This document shows, in pieces, positions 1-6,505 of a DNA stretch of 7,945 bases (its first letter is position 1; each line of letters starts with the position of its first letter). The stretch comes from JAXHTH01 sp034211115 (GTDB lineage Bacteria; Planctomycetota; Phycisphaerae; Phycisphaerales; SM1A02): NCBI GenBank assembly GCA_034211115.1, contig JAXHTH010000203.1, forward strand, positions 1 to 7,945. Reading direction: 5' to 3'. Both the position numbers and the translations under genes were made by a program. The notes under the pieces were generated by a model, which had not been told where the DNA came from, did not search any database, and saw only the letters and a list, made by a program, of their open reading frames with translations.

Positions 1-849
1 ACCGATCTTGCCGCGATCCGCGCCGTGCTCGGCGCCCTGAAGCCGGATGTCATCATCAACGCGGCCGGCTATACCGCGGTTGACAAGGCCGAATCGGAAC
101 CGGACCTCGCCCACGCCGTCAACGCCGTCGCGCCGGCCGCGCTCGCCGAGGAGGCGGCCAGGCTCGGGGCCGTCATCGTCTGTTACTCGACCGATTACAT
201 CTTCGACGGCAGGAAGGGTTCGCCCTACGTTCCGGACGACGAGCCCGATCCCGTGAACGTGTACGGGGCGACGAAGCTGGCGGGCGAGCGGGCCGTCGCC
301 GCCGCGGGAGCCGCTCATCTCATCATCCGAACGAGCTGGGTCTACAGCACGCGGGGGAAGAACTTCCTTCGCACCATCCTCCGCCTCGCCGGCGAGCGAA
401 ACGAGCTGCGGGTGGTCGACGATCAGCACGGCTGCCCGTCGTGGAGCCGCCTCATCGCCGAGGGCACGATGCAGATCCTCGCCTCCGCCCTTCACCGCGA
501 GGGCGATCGCTGGTCTCTGGGCGGCCGGGAGGGGATCTACCACCTCGCCTGCCGCGGCGTGACGAGCTGGTGCAACCTCGCCCGGCACATCCTGCACTTC
601 GCCGAGGTCGACCCGATGCCGATCGTCACCGCGATCGGGACGGGGGAGTATCCGACCGCGGCGCGCCGGCCGGCGTACTCGGCGCTGGACTGCACGTCGA
701 CGCAGCGGTCGTTCGGCGTCGATCTCGGGCCGTGGGAGCCCGCCGTCGTCGCCGCCCTGCGCGAGGGGACCACATCCGACGATGGCCAGCGCATCGTCGC
801 CGGGGCGACCACGTCGCCCGCACCCGCCGAGGGAGAGAAAGAACGATGA
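1..849 (+). CDS. rmlD: dTDP-4-dehydrorhamnose reductase (RmlD/RfbD), 5' end cut by window edge
   Basis: This protein would catalyse the last step of dTDP-L-rhamnose synthesis, the NAD(P)H-dependent reduction of dTDP-4-dehydro-L-rhamnose in the cytoplasm, feeding surface polysaccharide assembly. The reading frame is open from base 1 and enters in the middle of the Rossmann domain, so the true start and the N-terminal GxxGxxG loop lie upstream; the GTG at 25 is not the real start. Family hallmarks follow in order: KPDVIINAAGYTAVDKAESEP, STDYIFDG, the short-chain dehydrogenase YxxxK pair (Tyr codon 262-264, Lys codon 274-276, in VYGATKLAGE), RTSWVYS, and a C-terminal substrate-binding half including YHLACRG and RRPAYSALDC. 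About 25 residues after the usual family end (GTTSDDGQ... onward) look like a low-complexity tail. The stop overlaps the next start as ATGA, which points to translational coupling. Family assignment is firm; exact substrate is inferred because related NDP-sugar reductases share these motifs. Confidence 0.92.
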   Translation, partial: TDLAAIRAVLGALKPDVIINAAGYTAVDKAESEPDLAHAVNAVAPAALAEEAARLGAVIVCYSTDYIFDGRKGSPYVPDDEPDPVNVYGATKLAGERAVAAAGAAHLIIRTSWVYSTRGKNFLRTILRLAGERNELRVVDDQHGCPSWSRLIAEGTMQILASALHREGDRWSLGGREGIYHLACRGVTSWCNLARHILHFAEVDPMPIVTAIGTGEYPTAARRPAYSALDCTSTQRSFGVDLGPWEPAVVAALREGTTSDDGQRIVAGATTSPAPAEGEKER

Positions 850-2123
850 CGCTCTACAGCCGACTGATCAAGCGCGAGCAGACGGGACGGATGATCAACG
901 TCGCCATCACCGGGGCGGGCTTCATCGGGCGCGGAATGGTCTATCAGATCGACCGCACGCCCGGCATGCGCACCGCCCTCATCGTCAACCGGACGGTGAA
1001 GCGCGCCCTCGACGCGTTCGTTCATGCGGGGCGCCGGGGCGATGACATCATCGCCGCCGACGATCCGCAGATGCTCCAGCGGGCGATCGACGCCGGCGAG
1101 GCCGCGGTGACCACCCGGCCCGACGTTTTGCGCGAGCTGCGGGGCATCGACGTCGTCGTCGAGGCGACCGGGGCGGTCGAGTACGGCGCGCAGGTCGCCC
1201 TCTACGCCATCGAGGGCGGCAAACACGTGGTGATGATGAACGCGGAAACCGACGCCACCGTGGGCGGGGCGCTGAAGCGACGCGCCGATCGGGCCGGCGT
1301 CGTCTACACCAACTCCGACGGCGATCAGCCGGGCGTGCTCAAGCGCCTCGTCAACTACGTGCAGGGACTCGGGTTCGACGTCGTCGCCGCCGTGAACTGC
1401 AAGGGGTTCATGGACGTCCACGCCACGCCCGACACGATCCGGCCCTGGGCGGAGAAGCAGAACACCTCCCTGCCCATGACCACCGCGTTCACCGACGGCA
1501 CGAAGATGAACATCGAGAACGCGGTGCTCGCCAACGCGACGGGCCTGGTTCCGGACGTGCGCGGCATGCACGGCGTGAAGACGGATCTGGCCCACGCGCT
1601 GGCCGACTGTCTCGCCGCGTTCGGCCGGCGCGGCGTCGTGGATTACACGCTCGGCGGCGACTTCGCCGGCGGGGTGTTCGTCATCGGGCGCGGCGAGGAT
1701 CCCGTCATGATCCAGCCCTACATGCAGTACCTGAAGATGGGCGCCGGCCCCGAATACCTCTTCTTCCGTCCCTATCACCTCTGTCACTACGAGACGCCAC
1801 TCTCGATCGCCGAGGCCGCGCTGGACGGCGAACCGACCATCGCCCCGCTGCCGCGGCCTGTGGTCGAGGTGATCACCATCGCCAAGCGCGATCTCGAGCC
1901 GGGCGATGTGCTGGACGGCATCGGCGGATACTGCTGCTACGGCGAGATCGACACCGCGGCCGGCGCTTCGGGACTGCTGCCCATCGGACTCGCCGAAGGC
2001 GCCGTCGTGCAGCGGCCGGTGATGGGCGACCGCCCGATCGCCTACGACGCCGTCGAACTGCCGCGGGATTCGCTGCTCCTTCGTCTCCGCCGCGAGCAGG
2101 ATCACCTCGCCGACGCCGCGTGA
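846..2123 (+). CDS. Rossmann-fold oxidoreductase with C-terminal SAF domain (COG4091-like)
   Basis: This is a 425-residue predicted cytoplasmic NAD(P)-dependent oxidoreductase of the kind annotated as predicted homoserine dehydrogenase with a SAF domain. The dinucleotide-binding loop is ITGAGFIGRG (residues 21-30). A GID-VVVEATGAVEYGA segment near 100-114 and GGKHVVMMNAETD near 124-136 follow the order seen in homoserine dehydrogenase-like and Gfo/Idh-like folds. Other clear stretches are NSDGDQPGV (about 156-164), CKGFMDV (185-191) and FTDGTKMNIENAVLANATGL (about 215-234). Residues from about 349 (RPVVEVITIAKRDLEPGDVLDGIGGY) to about 412 are the SAF part, related to antifreeze-protein and sialic acid synthase C-termini. 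The ATG at 846 is preferred: GGGAG lies ten bases upstream and the N-terminal TLYSRLIKREQTGR fits my memory of the family; Met16 at 891 is the alternative. Coupling to rmlD suggests action on a sugar-derived acid, alcohol or nucleotide sugar, but the substrate is unknown. Confidence 0.83.
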   Translation: MTLYSRLIKREQTGRMINVAITGAGFIGRGMVYQIDRTPGMRTALIVNRTVKRALDAFVHAGRRGDDIIAADDPQMLQRAIDAGEAAVTTRPDVLRELRGIDVVVEATGAVEYGAQVALYAIEGGKHVVMMNAETDATVGGALKRRADRAGVVYTNSDGDQPGVLKRLVNYVQGLGFDVVAAVNCKGFMDVHATPDTIRPWAEKQNTSLPMTTAFTDGTKMNIENAVLANATGLVPDVRGMHGVKTDLAHALADCLAAFGRRGVVDYTLGGDFAGGVFVIGRGEDPVMIQPYMQYLKMGAGPEYLFFRPYHLCHYETPLSIAEAALDGEPTIAPLPRPVVEVITIAKRDLEPGDVLDGIGGYCCYGEIDTAAGASGLLPIGLAEGAVVQRPVMGDRPIAYDAVELPRDSLLLRLRREQDHLADAA

Positions 2124-2345
2124 GGCCCCCGGAAAACGGACCAGGTCCGATTCCTCGGCGCGCTGCGATGTCCGGAAGCGAGTCGCCGCGCCCTCGCGGG
2201 CGGGTCGCGCTCGATCGTCGCCGGCGCGTTTCGCGTGATCCGGAACACGGTTCCCTCGGCGGAAGGCCCCGCGTTGCCACGCGGGGCTCAAAAGTGTTCA
2301 TCGCTTCCCGTTACTCATCGCGCATCGCTTATCGCTCATCGCTCC
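2124..2345. other. Convergent intergenic region, no supported gene
   Basis: About 220 bases separate two genes that converge. I see no credible coding sequence here. The region holds several short dyads: a 13-base palindrome at 2137-2149 (CGGACC-A-GGTCCG), a 5-bp stem with tetraloop at 2189-2202, a GGAAC/GTTCC pair at 2242-2254, the stronger stem-loop at 2266-2287, and a heptanucleotide repeat tract beginning at 2309. None of the stems is followed by a T-run on either strand, so classical intrinsic termination is not evident. The two converging transcripts may end diffusely or by Rho. Confidence 0.6.
2266..2287. terminator. GC-rich stem-loop between convergent genes, possible bidirectional terminator
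   Basis: GCCCCGCG (2266-2273) and CGCGGGGC (2280-2287) form a perfect 8-bp stem with a 6-base loop, extendable by one G-T pair. It lies 142 bases after the stop of the SAF oxidoreductase and 58 bases after the pyk stop. Neither strand has the U-tract of an intrinsic terminator; the plus strand continues as TCAAAAGTG. It could be a transcript 3'-end stabiliser or Rho-associated structure instead. The structure itself is plain to see; the function is a guess. Confidence 0.4.
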
Positions 2346-2350
2346 TCACT
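2309..2350. repeat. Degenerate heptanucleotide tandem repeat (AGCGATG on the minus strand)
   Basis: Six consecutive 7-base units on the plus strand read CGTTACT, CATCGCG, CATCGCT, TATCGCT, CATCGCT, CCTCACT; the four central ones differ from the consensus CATCGCT by at most one base. A further perfect CATCGCT copy is at 2299-2305, three bases before the array. The last unit contains the pyk stop codon (2346-2348), so the tract starts exactly at the gene's 3' end. The form recalls the short tandemly repeated heptamers known from intergenic regions of filamentous cyanobacteria, but I have no evidence of common origin. Confidence 0.7.
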
Positions 2351-3878
2351 CCTCCGTCCCCACGGTATGGATCGTGATGCTGTCCGTCACGCCGGATGCC
2401 CCGAGCGGCTCGCCGGCGACGATGAGGCAGGCGTCGCCCGCCTGTACGCGCCCGGATTTTTGCAGGTGGCGATCCATGATGGCGGTGAACGCCCGGATGC
2501 TCGCCGGGGGGTCCATGCGCATCGGCGTCACCGCGCCGAGCAGCTGCATCTGCCGGGCGGCGCGTTCATCGCTGGTGACGGCGATGATGGGCACGGAGAA
2601 GTTGTTCTGTGAGAGATAGCGCGCCCCGCCCCCCGCCTGCGACCAGACCACGATGCACTTGGCGTCGATGTCGTGGGCGATGGTCCACACGCCGTGGGCC
2701 AGTCCCGCCTCGTGGTGGCGCGCCGCGAGCAGCTTCCCCGGCGGCGACGGCCGGGCGGGCAGCGTCGCGAGATATTCCTCGGTGTGCAGCGCGATGCGCC
2801 GCATGTGCTCGACGGCCACGTCCGGATACAACCCCACCGCCGTCTCGCCCGACAGCATGACGGCATCGGCCCGGTCGATGATCGCGTTGGCGACGTCGTT
2901 CGCCTCCGCCCGCGTCGGGGCCGGCTCGCGGATCATCGACTGGAGCATCTGGGTGGCCACCACGCACGGCTTGCCCTGCTCCTGGGCGATGGCGACGAGC
3001 CGCTTCTGGATCACCGGGACCTGGGCGAGATCCATCTCCACGCCCAGATCGCCGCGGGCGATCATGATGCCGTCCGCGGCCTCGACGATGGCCTCGATGT
3101 GCTGAAGCGCCTTGGGCACCTCGATCTTGGCGATGATGGGCAGCCGCATTTCAGCGCGGCCCGACTCGTCGAAGACGCGCTGCATTCCCGCCGCAAGCTG
3201 GCGCACGTCATCGGCGTTGCGCACGAAGCTCAGGGCGAGGAAATCGAGGTCGTTTTCGATGGCCCAGTGGACGTGCCACCAGTCGCGCTCGTCCAGCGTC
3301 TGCACGGTCAGGTCGGTATCCGGAAGATTGACGCCCTTGTGGCTTTTCACGACGCCGCCGCCGGTGACGGTGCAGCGAATCTCATCGGCGCCCTTCTCGA
3401 CGATGAGCATGCGGATCATGCCGTCGTCGACGAGCAGCCGCTGGCCGGCCTTGACATCATCGATGAGCCCGGAATAGGTGCTGCTGAAGCGATGGGGGTT
3501 TCCGTCCCTGGCCGGGGTGGCGACGATGGGCCTGCGCTGGAAGATGACGGTGGAGCCGGTGGGCAGCTCGAGGCCGCGCCCGGCGACCTCGCCCACGCGG
3601 ATCTTCGGCCCCTGCAGATCGCCGAGCACGGCGACGGGGCGGCCGAGTTCTGCCGCCACCGAGCGGATGGTCTTCAGGTGTGCCGCGTGCTCCTCGATCG
3701 AGCCGTGCCCGAAGTTGAGGCGGAAGATCGACGCGCCGGCCTCGATGAGCCGTCCAATGGTCTCGGCCGAGGATGACGCCGGCCCCACGGTGGCGATGAT
3801 CTTCGTCAGCGTCGACGCGGCCAGCGGAGTGGAAGGCGGTGAATCCATGGCACGCTTCCCCATCGTTGTCGAAGACAT
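2346..3878 (-). CDS. pyk: Pyruvate kinase, K+-independent type by signature
   Basis: This 510-residue enzyme transfers phosphate from phosphoenolpyruvate to ADP, the last ATP-forming step of glycolysis. All parts of the fold are present: A-domain start TKIIATVGPAS (25-35), FRLNFGHG (52-59), DLQGPKIRVG (87-96), a B domain to about residue 175, the catalytic AKIEVPKA with Lys221 and Glu223, MIARGDLGVE with Asp247, ATQMLQSM with Thr279, PTRAEANDVANAI, and SGETAVG. A full C domain ends in SITIHTV, so the gene is complete. DLQGPKIRV carries Leu, Gln, Lys and Val where K+-dependent enzymes have Thr, Lys, Glu and Thr, and Gly57 replaces the usual K+-binding Ser. The ATG at 3878 is chosen, 17 bases after the preceding stop, with AGGA about 12 bases upstream. 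Alternatives are the TTG at 3899, overlapping that stop as TTGA, and the ATG at 3848, which has GGGGA well placed. It is probably last in the pyrF operon. Confidence 0.95.
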   Translation of the reverse strand: MSSTTMGKRAMDSPPSTPLAASTLTKIIATVGPASSSAETIGRLIEAGASIFRLNFGHGSIEEHAAHLKTIRSVAAELGRPVAVLGDLQGPKIRVGEVAGRGLELPTGSTVIFQRRPIVATPARDGNPHRFSSTYSGLIDDVKAGQRLLVDDGMIRMLIVEKGADEIRCTVTGGGVVKSHKGVNLPDTDLTVQTLDERDWWHVHWAIENDLDFLALSFVRNADDVRQLAAGMQRVFDESGRAEMRLPIIAKIEVPKALQHIEAIVEAADGIMIARGDLGVEMDLAQVPVIQKRLVAIAQEQGKPCVVATQMLQSMIREPAPTRAEANDVANAIIDRADAVMLSGETAVGLYPDVAVEHMRRIALHTEEYLATLPARPSPPGKLLAARHHEAGLAHGVWTIAHDIDAKCIVVWSQAGGGARYLSQNNFSVPIIAVTSDERAARQMQLLGAVTPMRMDPPASIRAFTAIMDRHLQKSGRVQAGDACLIVAGEPLGASGVTDSITIHTVGTEE

Positions 3879-3895
3879 GACCCGTCGCTTTCCTA

Positions 3896-5467
3896 TCAAG
3901 ACCCCGGCGGCGCGGGGGACGGGCCGGTCGCGGCGGCCGGGGCGGCGATCCGACGGTAGTTGTCACGAAAGAACTCGGCGAACCGACGGCGCATCTCGTC
4001 GCGCGGGTTCGCCTCGACCGGCCAGAGGCGGGCGTCCGCCCAGCTCCGCTTCAGCCACCCTTCCCTGATCTCCGCCAGGTGCGCGGTGGTTTCAAGCGAC
4101 AGCCTCGTAGCGCCGGGCGCTTCGATTGACGGCATCGCATCGAACCGCTCGAGCATCCGCTTCAGCTCCCGATCGTCGACATCACCGGCGAGGACGACCT
4201 CACCACCCGCCGGATACGCCGGGTGACCGACGATCGCATCCCACGCCGCGATCAGCTCATCGTGGCTGTCCATCGCCATCGCGCTGAAGAGGATGGCGAT
4301 GAACGATCGCATGTTTCGATCCGGATGCTCCGCCGCGCTCGCCACCGCGAAGGGATTGACCTGATCGATGAGACGATCGAACCAGGTCTCGTACATCGAT
4401 CGGCGAACGGGCATGCGGCGCAGCTCGAACTGCTCGGGCCCCAGGCCGTCATCGATCGGCTCGTCGACGCGGAACTGCCACAGCGCCTGGCCTTCTTCGG
4501 TGAGGCAGAACTCGATGAACCTCTTCGCGAGCTCCGGATGGGGCGCGCCGCGGAGCATCGAGATCGGATCGGCGTCGATGGTGGTCACCCCGGGCGGATC
4601 GACGTAGCCGACGCGATCCCCCCCGCCGGCCACGCGGATCGCCTGGGACTGGTACCGGCCGTAGAAGTCGATGCAGACGCCCATCGCCGCGTCGCCCTGG
4701 CTCACATCGGTGGGCGGCTTGAGGGAGGTGGCGGAGAAGTAGCGCGCATTGGCGCCGGCGCGGCGGAGGATCTGCCAGCCGCGCTCCCACCCCCGCCGCT
4801 GGAGAATCGCCTCGAACGCGGTGGTGATCGACCCGGACTGGCCGGGATTGACCAGGGCCACCCAGCCGCGGAGGCGTTCATCACACAGATCGGCCCAGTA
4901 CATCGGCTCCTCGACGCCGATCTCCGCCAGCACGTCGCGGTTGTAGACGATGCCGAACCCGGACAGCGCGGTGCCAAACCAGTGCCGGTCGGGGTCGTAG
5001 AGCAGCCCGTCGCCGATCGCGTTCTCGCCGTAGATCTTCTCCAGCCATGCCTGGCTGAAGTCAACCGGCGCGCTGATGGGTTCATCGCGCGGCTGGTCGC
5101 CGGAGATGATGCGGACACCGGTCTTGAGGCGACCGTGCTCGTAGGACCCGCCGCCGAAGACGAGATCGGCCCCGCCGCCGGGCTCGCGTCCGGCTTCGAG
5201 GGCCGCGGTGAACTGGGCCTCGAGCATCTTGCGGATCTCGCTCGTCCCGCCCGGGACGTTGTAGATGACGTTCACGCGCCGGCCGTGCGTGCGCTGATGC
5301 CAGTCGTCGAAGGCGCGGGCGAACTCGGTGCGGATCTGCTCGTTGTGGGGCGTGATGACGATGAGCCTCAGCGCGTCGTCCGGCGGCGGGTCCCGGCGCG
5401 GCCGGAACACGAACGGCGCCGCCAGCAGCAGAAGGAAGCACCCGATGACGATGATCCGGCTGATCAT
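3896..5467 (-). CDS. Membrane-anchored extracellular solute-binding protein, ABC-transporter type
   Basis: This 523-residue protein starts with a hydrophobic helix (ISRIIVIGCFLLLLAAPFVF, residues 2-21) followed by RPRRD, which looks like an uncleaved signal anchor or a Sec signal; Cys10 sits too early for a normal lipobox. Residues about 33-345 resemble type 2 periplasmic binding proteins of the iron/spermidine kind: RLIVITPHNEQIRTEFARAFDDWH, VIYNVPGGTSEIRKML, ADLVFGGGSYE, WFGTALSGFGIVYNRDVL, WADLCDERLRGWVALVNPGQSGS, GDAAMGVCIDFYGRYQ and RFIEFCLTEEGQALWQF. About 180 further residues follow, ending in a Pro/Ala-rich tail, so it is longer than ordinary binding proteins. No permease or ATPase gene is nearby. 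It lies 38 bases after pyrF and just before pyk, probably in one operon. No clear Shine-Dalgarno precedes the ATG, and no in-frame alternative start is found just upstream. The ligand cannot be told; an Fe3+-type function is only a family default. Confidence 0.82.
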   Translation of the reverse strand: MISRIIVIGCFLLLLAAPFVFRPRRDPPPDDALRLIVITPHNEQIRTEFARAFDDWHQRTHGRRVNVIYNVPGGTSEIRKMLEAQFTAALEAGREPGGGADLVFGGGSYEHGRLKTGVRIISGDQPRDEPISAPVDFSQAWLEKIYGENAIGDGLLYDPDRHWFGTALSGFGIVYNRDVLAEIGVEEPMYWADLCDERLRGWVALVNPGQSGSITTAFEAILQRRGWERGWQILRRAGANARYFSATSLKPPTDVSQGDAAMGVCIDFYGRYQSQAIRVAGGGDRVGYVDPPGVTTIDADPISMLRGAPHPELAKRFIEFCLTEEGQALWQFRVDEPIDDGLGPEQFELRRMPVRRSMYETWFDRLIDQVNPFAVASAAEHPDRNMRSFIAILFSAMAMDSHDELIAAWDAIVGHPAYPAGGEVVLAGDVDDRELKRMLERFDAMPSIEAPGATRLSLETTAHLAEIREGWLKRSWADARLWPVEANPRDEMRRRFAEFFRDNYRRIAAPAAATGPSPAPPGS

Positions 5468-5505
5468 GATCGCATCACGCTATCGCGCCGTGCGGCGAAG
5501 GCAAG

Positions 5506-6396
5506 TCAGCGCAGCCCCGCCGCGCGGCCGAGTTCGTCGGCGAAGCGATCCGCCGCGTCCGCGACGGCCTGCGTCCAGTCGCCCGCCTGCTCCTGAAAGG
5601 CGTAGATCACCGTGCGGCTGGCGGTGACGATCGCGCCCCGGCCGTCGGCATCGAAGCAGGGAAGGACATCGTCCACCCCCCCGCCCTGGGCGCCGAAGCC
5701 GGGGACGAGGAAGAGCTGGTTCGGCATGATCCGGCGCAGCCGGCCGGCATCCTCGGCCCGGGTGGCGGCGACGACCGCCCCCAGGCTGCTGTAGCCTCGC
5801 TCGCCCACCAGCGCTTCACCGATCGACGCCACCAGCTCGGCCACGGACTCGGCGACGGTGCGCCCGTCGGCGAGGCGCTGCGCCTGGACGGCGTCGCCGC
5901 CCGGGTTGGAGGTCCGGACCAGCGCGAACGCGCCGCGCCCCGGCTTCAGGAACGGCCGTATGCCGTCGGCGCCGAGATAGGCGTTGATCGTCACCCAGTC
6001 GGGCCGGACCGCCGCGTCGGCCTCGGGATCGTCGCCGAAGACGGCGGCGGCGTACTGCTCGGCGGAGATGCCGATGTCACCGCGCTTGGCGTCGAGAATC
6101 ACCTTCAGCTCGCGCTGCCGCGCCGCCCGGATGCACCCTTCCAGCGCTGCGATGCCCGCGTGTCCGTAGCGCTCGAAGCACGCGGACTGAAACTTCACGC
6201 AGGGGACCCGGCCCGCCACCGCATCGAGCAGTTCAACGGAAAACGCCCCGATCGCCCGCGCGGCGGAGGCGGCCGATGACGCGCCGGGCCGAAGCACCTC
6301 CGGCAGCCGGTCGAGGACGGGATCGATCCCCACGCACGCGGGGGCGGCGAGGCGATCGATGGCGTCCAGCACGGCATCGGCGGGGTGGTGGTTCAT
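5506..6396 (-). CDS. pyrF: Orotidine 5'-phosphate decarboxylase, type 2 (DAKRGDI) subfamily
   Basis: This 296-residue enzyme decarboxylates OMP to UMP, the final step of de novo pyrimidine synthesis, in the cytoplasm. Motifs in order: CVGIDPVLDRLP (21-32), VKFQSACFERYG with Lys68 (67-78), the catalytic VILDAKRGDIG with Asp102, Lys104 and Asp107, TINAYLGADGIRPF (136-149), ALVRTSNPGGD (158-168), LFLVPGFGAQGGG (228-240) and the phosphate-contacting SR at 260-261. The length and the DAKRGDI form place it with the longer type 2 enzymes, unlike the roughly 230-240-residue E. coli type. The ATG at 6396 is preferred over the in-frame GTG at 6435 because MNHHPADAVLDAIDRLAAPACVGIDP aligns with typical family N-termini, AAGGAG stands 12 bases before it, and a promoter-like box at 6440-6445 would start transcription near the GTG. 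It is the likely first gene of pyrF-binding protein-pyk. Confidence 0.94.
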   Translation of the reverse strand: MNHHPADAVLDAIDRLAAPACVGIDPVLDRLPEVLRPGASSAASAARAIGAFSVELLDAVAGRVPCVKFQSACFERYGHAGIAALEGCIRAARQRELKVILDAKRGDIGISAEQYAAAVFGDDPEADAAVRPDWVTINAYLGADGIRPFLKPGRGAFALVRTSNPGGDAVQAQRLADGRTVAESVAELVASIGEALVGERGYSSLGAVVAATRAEDAGRLRRIMPNQLFLVPGFGAQGGGVDDVLPCFDADGRGAIVTASRTVIYAFQEQAGDWTQAVADAADRFADELGRAAGLR

Positions 6397-6439
6397 CCTC
6401 AGGCTCGGCTCCTTCGCCGTCGTGTGACGGGCCACGTGT

Positions 6440-6445
6440 ACTGTA
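6440..6445 (-). promoter_or_regulatory. Possible -10 box for the pyrF operon
   Basis: On the minus strand this reads TACAGT, matching four of six TATAAT positions. A weak -35-like GCGACA (plus positions 6464-6469) stands 18 bases upstream, inside the palindrome. Transcription would begin near 6433, giving a leader of about 35 bases before the ATG at 6396. This fits the chosen pyrF start. It is a pattern match only. Confidence 0.35.
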
Positions 6446-6448
6446 CCC

Positions 6449-6472
6449 GCCGCGACGCGGCCGTGTCGCGGC
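6449..6472. promoter_or_regulatory. Near-perfect 24-bp palindrome between divergent genes, possible operator
   Basis: Arms GCCGCGAC (6449-6456) and GTCGCGGC (6465-6472) are perfect inverted repeats, and the centre holds the palindrome CGGCCG (6458-6463). Only the pair 6457/6464 breaks the symmetry, so 22 of 24 bases are symmetric. It lies between opposing -10-like boxes and would cover both -35 zones, the expected place for a dimeric repressor or activator. GC-rich sequence gives such dyads by chance more often, and a transcript hairpin is the alternative. Confidence 0.45.
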
Positions 6473-6490
6473 CGGTTCGCGCCAAGCCGT

Positions 6491-6496
6491 TACAAT
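6491..6496 (+). promoter_or_regulatory. -10 box for the DUF971 operon, placed for a leaderless transcript
   Basis: TACAAT matches five of six positions of TATAAT and stands out in very GC-rich surroundings. Only nine bases separate it from the ATG at 6506, so transcription would start about two to three bases before, or at, the start codon. No -35 match is found at the usual distance and no Shine-Dalgarno fits between box and ATG. Confidence 0.5.
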
Positions 6497-6505
6497 GAAA
6501 AGACG

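Noticed and set aside
441..845. Upstream extension of the SAF oxidoreductase frame
   Set aside because: It overlaps the conserved second half of rmlD, and its translation is Arg/Pro-rich noise. The homologous part of the protein begins at or just after the ATG at 846.
537..2291. 584-codon open frame on the minus strand, opposite rmlD and the SAF oxidoreductase
   Set aside because: It is antisense to two genes with clear family motifs. Its composition (rich in Arg, Gly, Asp, Val, His) is that of a shadow frame in GC-rich DNA, and I recognise no domain.
2120..2377. Small 85-codon open frame on the plus strand in the convergent gap
   Set aside because: It starts with a GTG over the preceding stop, runs through the hairpin and heptad repeats and into antisense pyk. 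The Arg/Ser/Pro-rich product has no ribosome site or recognisable motif.
2673..3776. 367-codon open frame on the plus strand inside pyk
   Set aside because: It is antisense to pyruvate kinase catalytic motifs that are fully intact, and the translation shows no domain.
5468..5505. Possible separate promoter between pyrF and the binding-protein gene
   Set aside because: The gap is 38 bases with no convincing -10/-35 pair, so read-through from pyrF is simpler.
4223..5596. 457-codon open frame on the plus strand, opposite the binding-protein gene
   Set aside because: It is a GC-rich shadow of a recognisable gene on the other strand; the translation is Arg/Asp/Ala/His-rich with no motif.
6397..6435. 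N-terminal extension of pyrF to a GTG start at 6435
   Set aside because: The extra 13 residues do not resemble family N-termini, and the possible promoter box at 6440-6445 lies too close for the GTG to be inside the transcript with a ribosome site.
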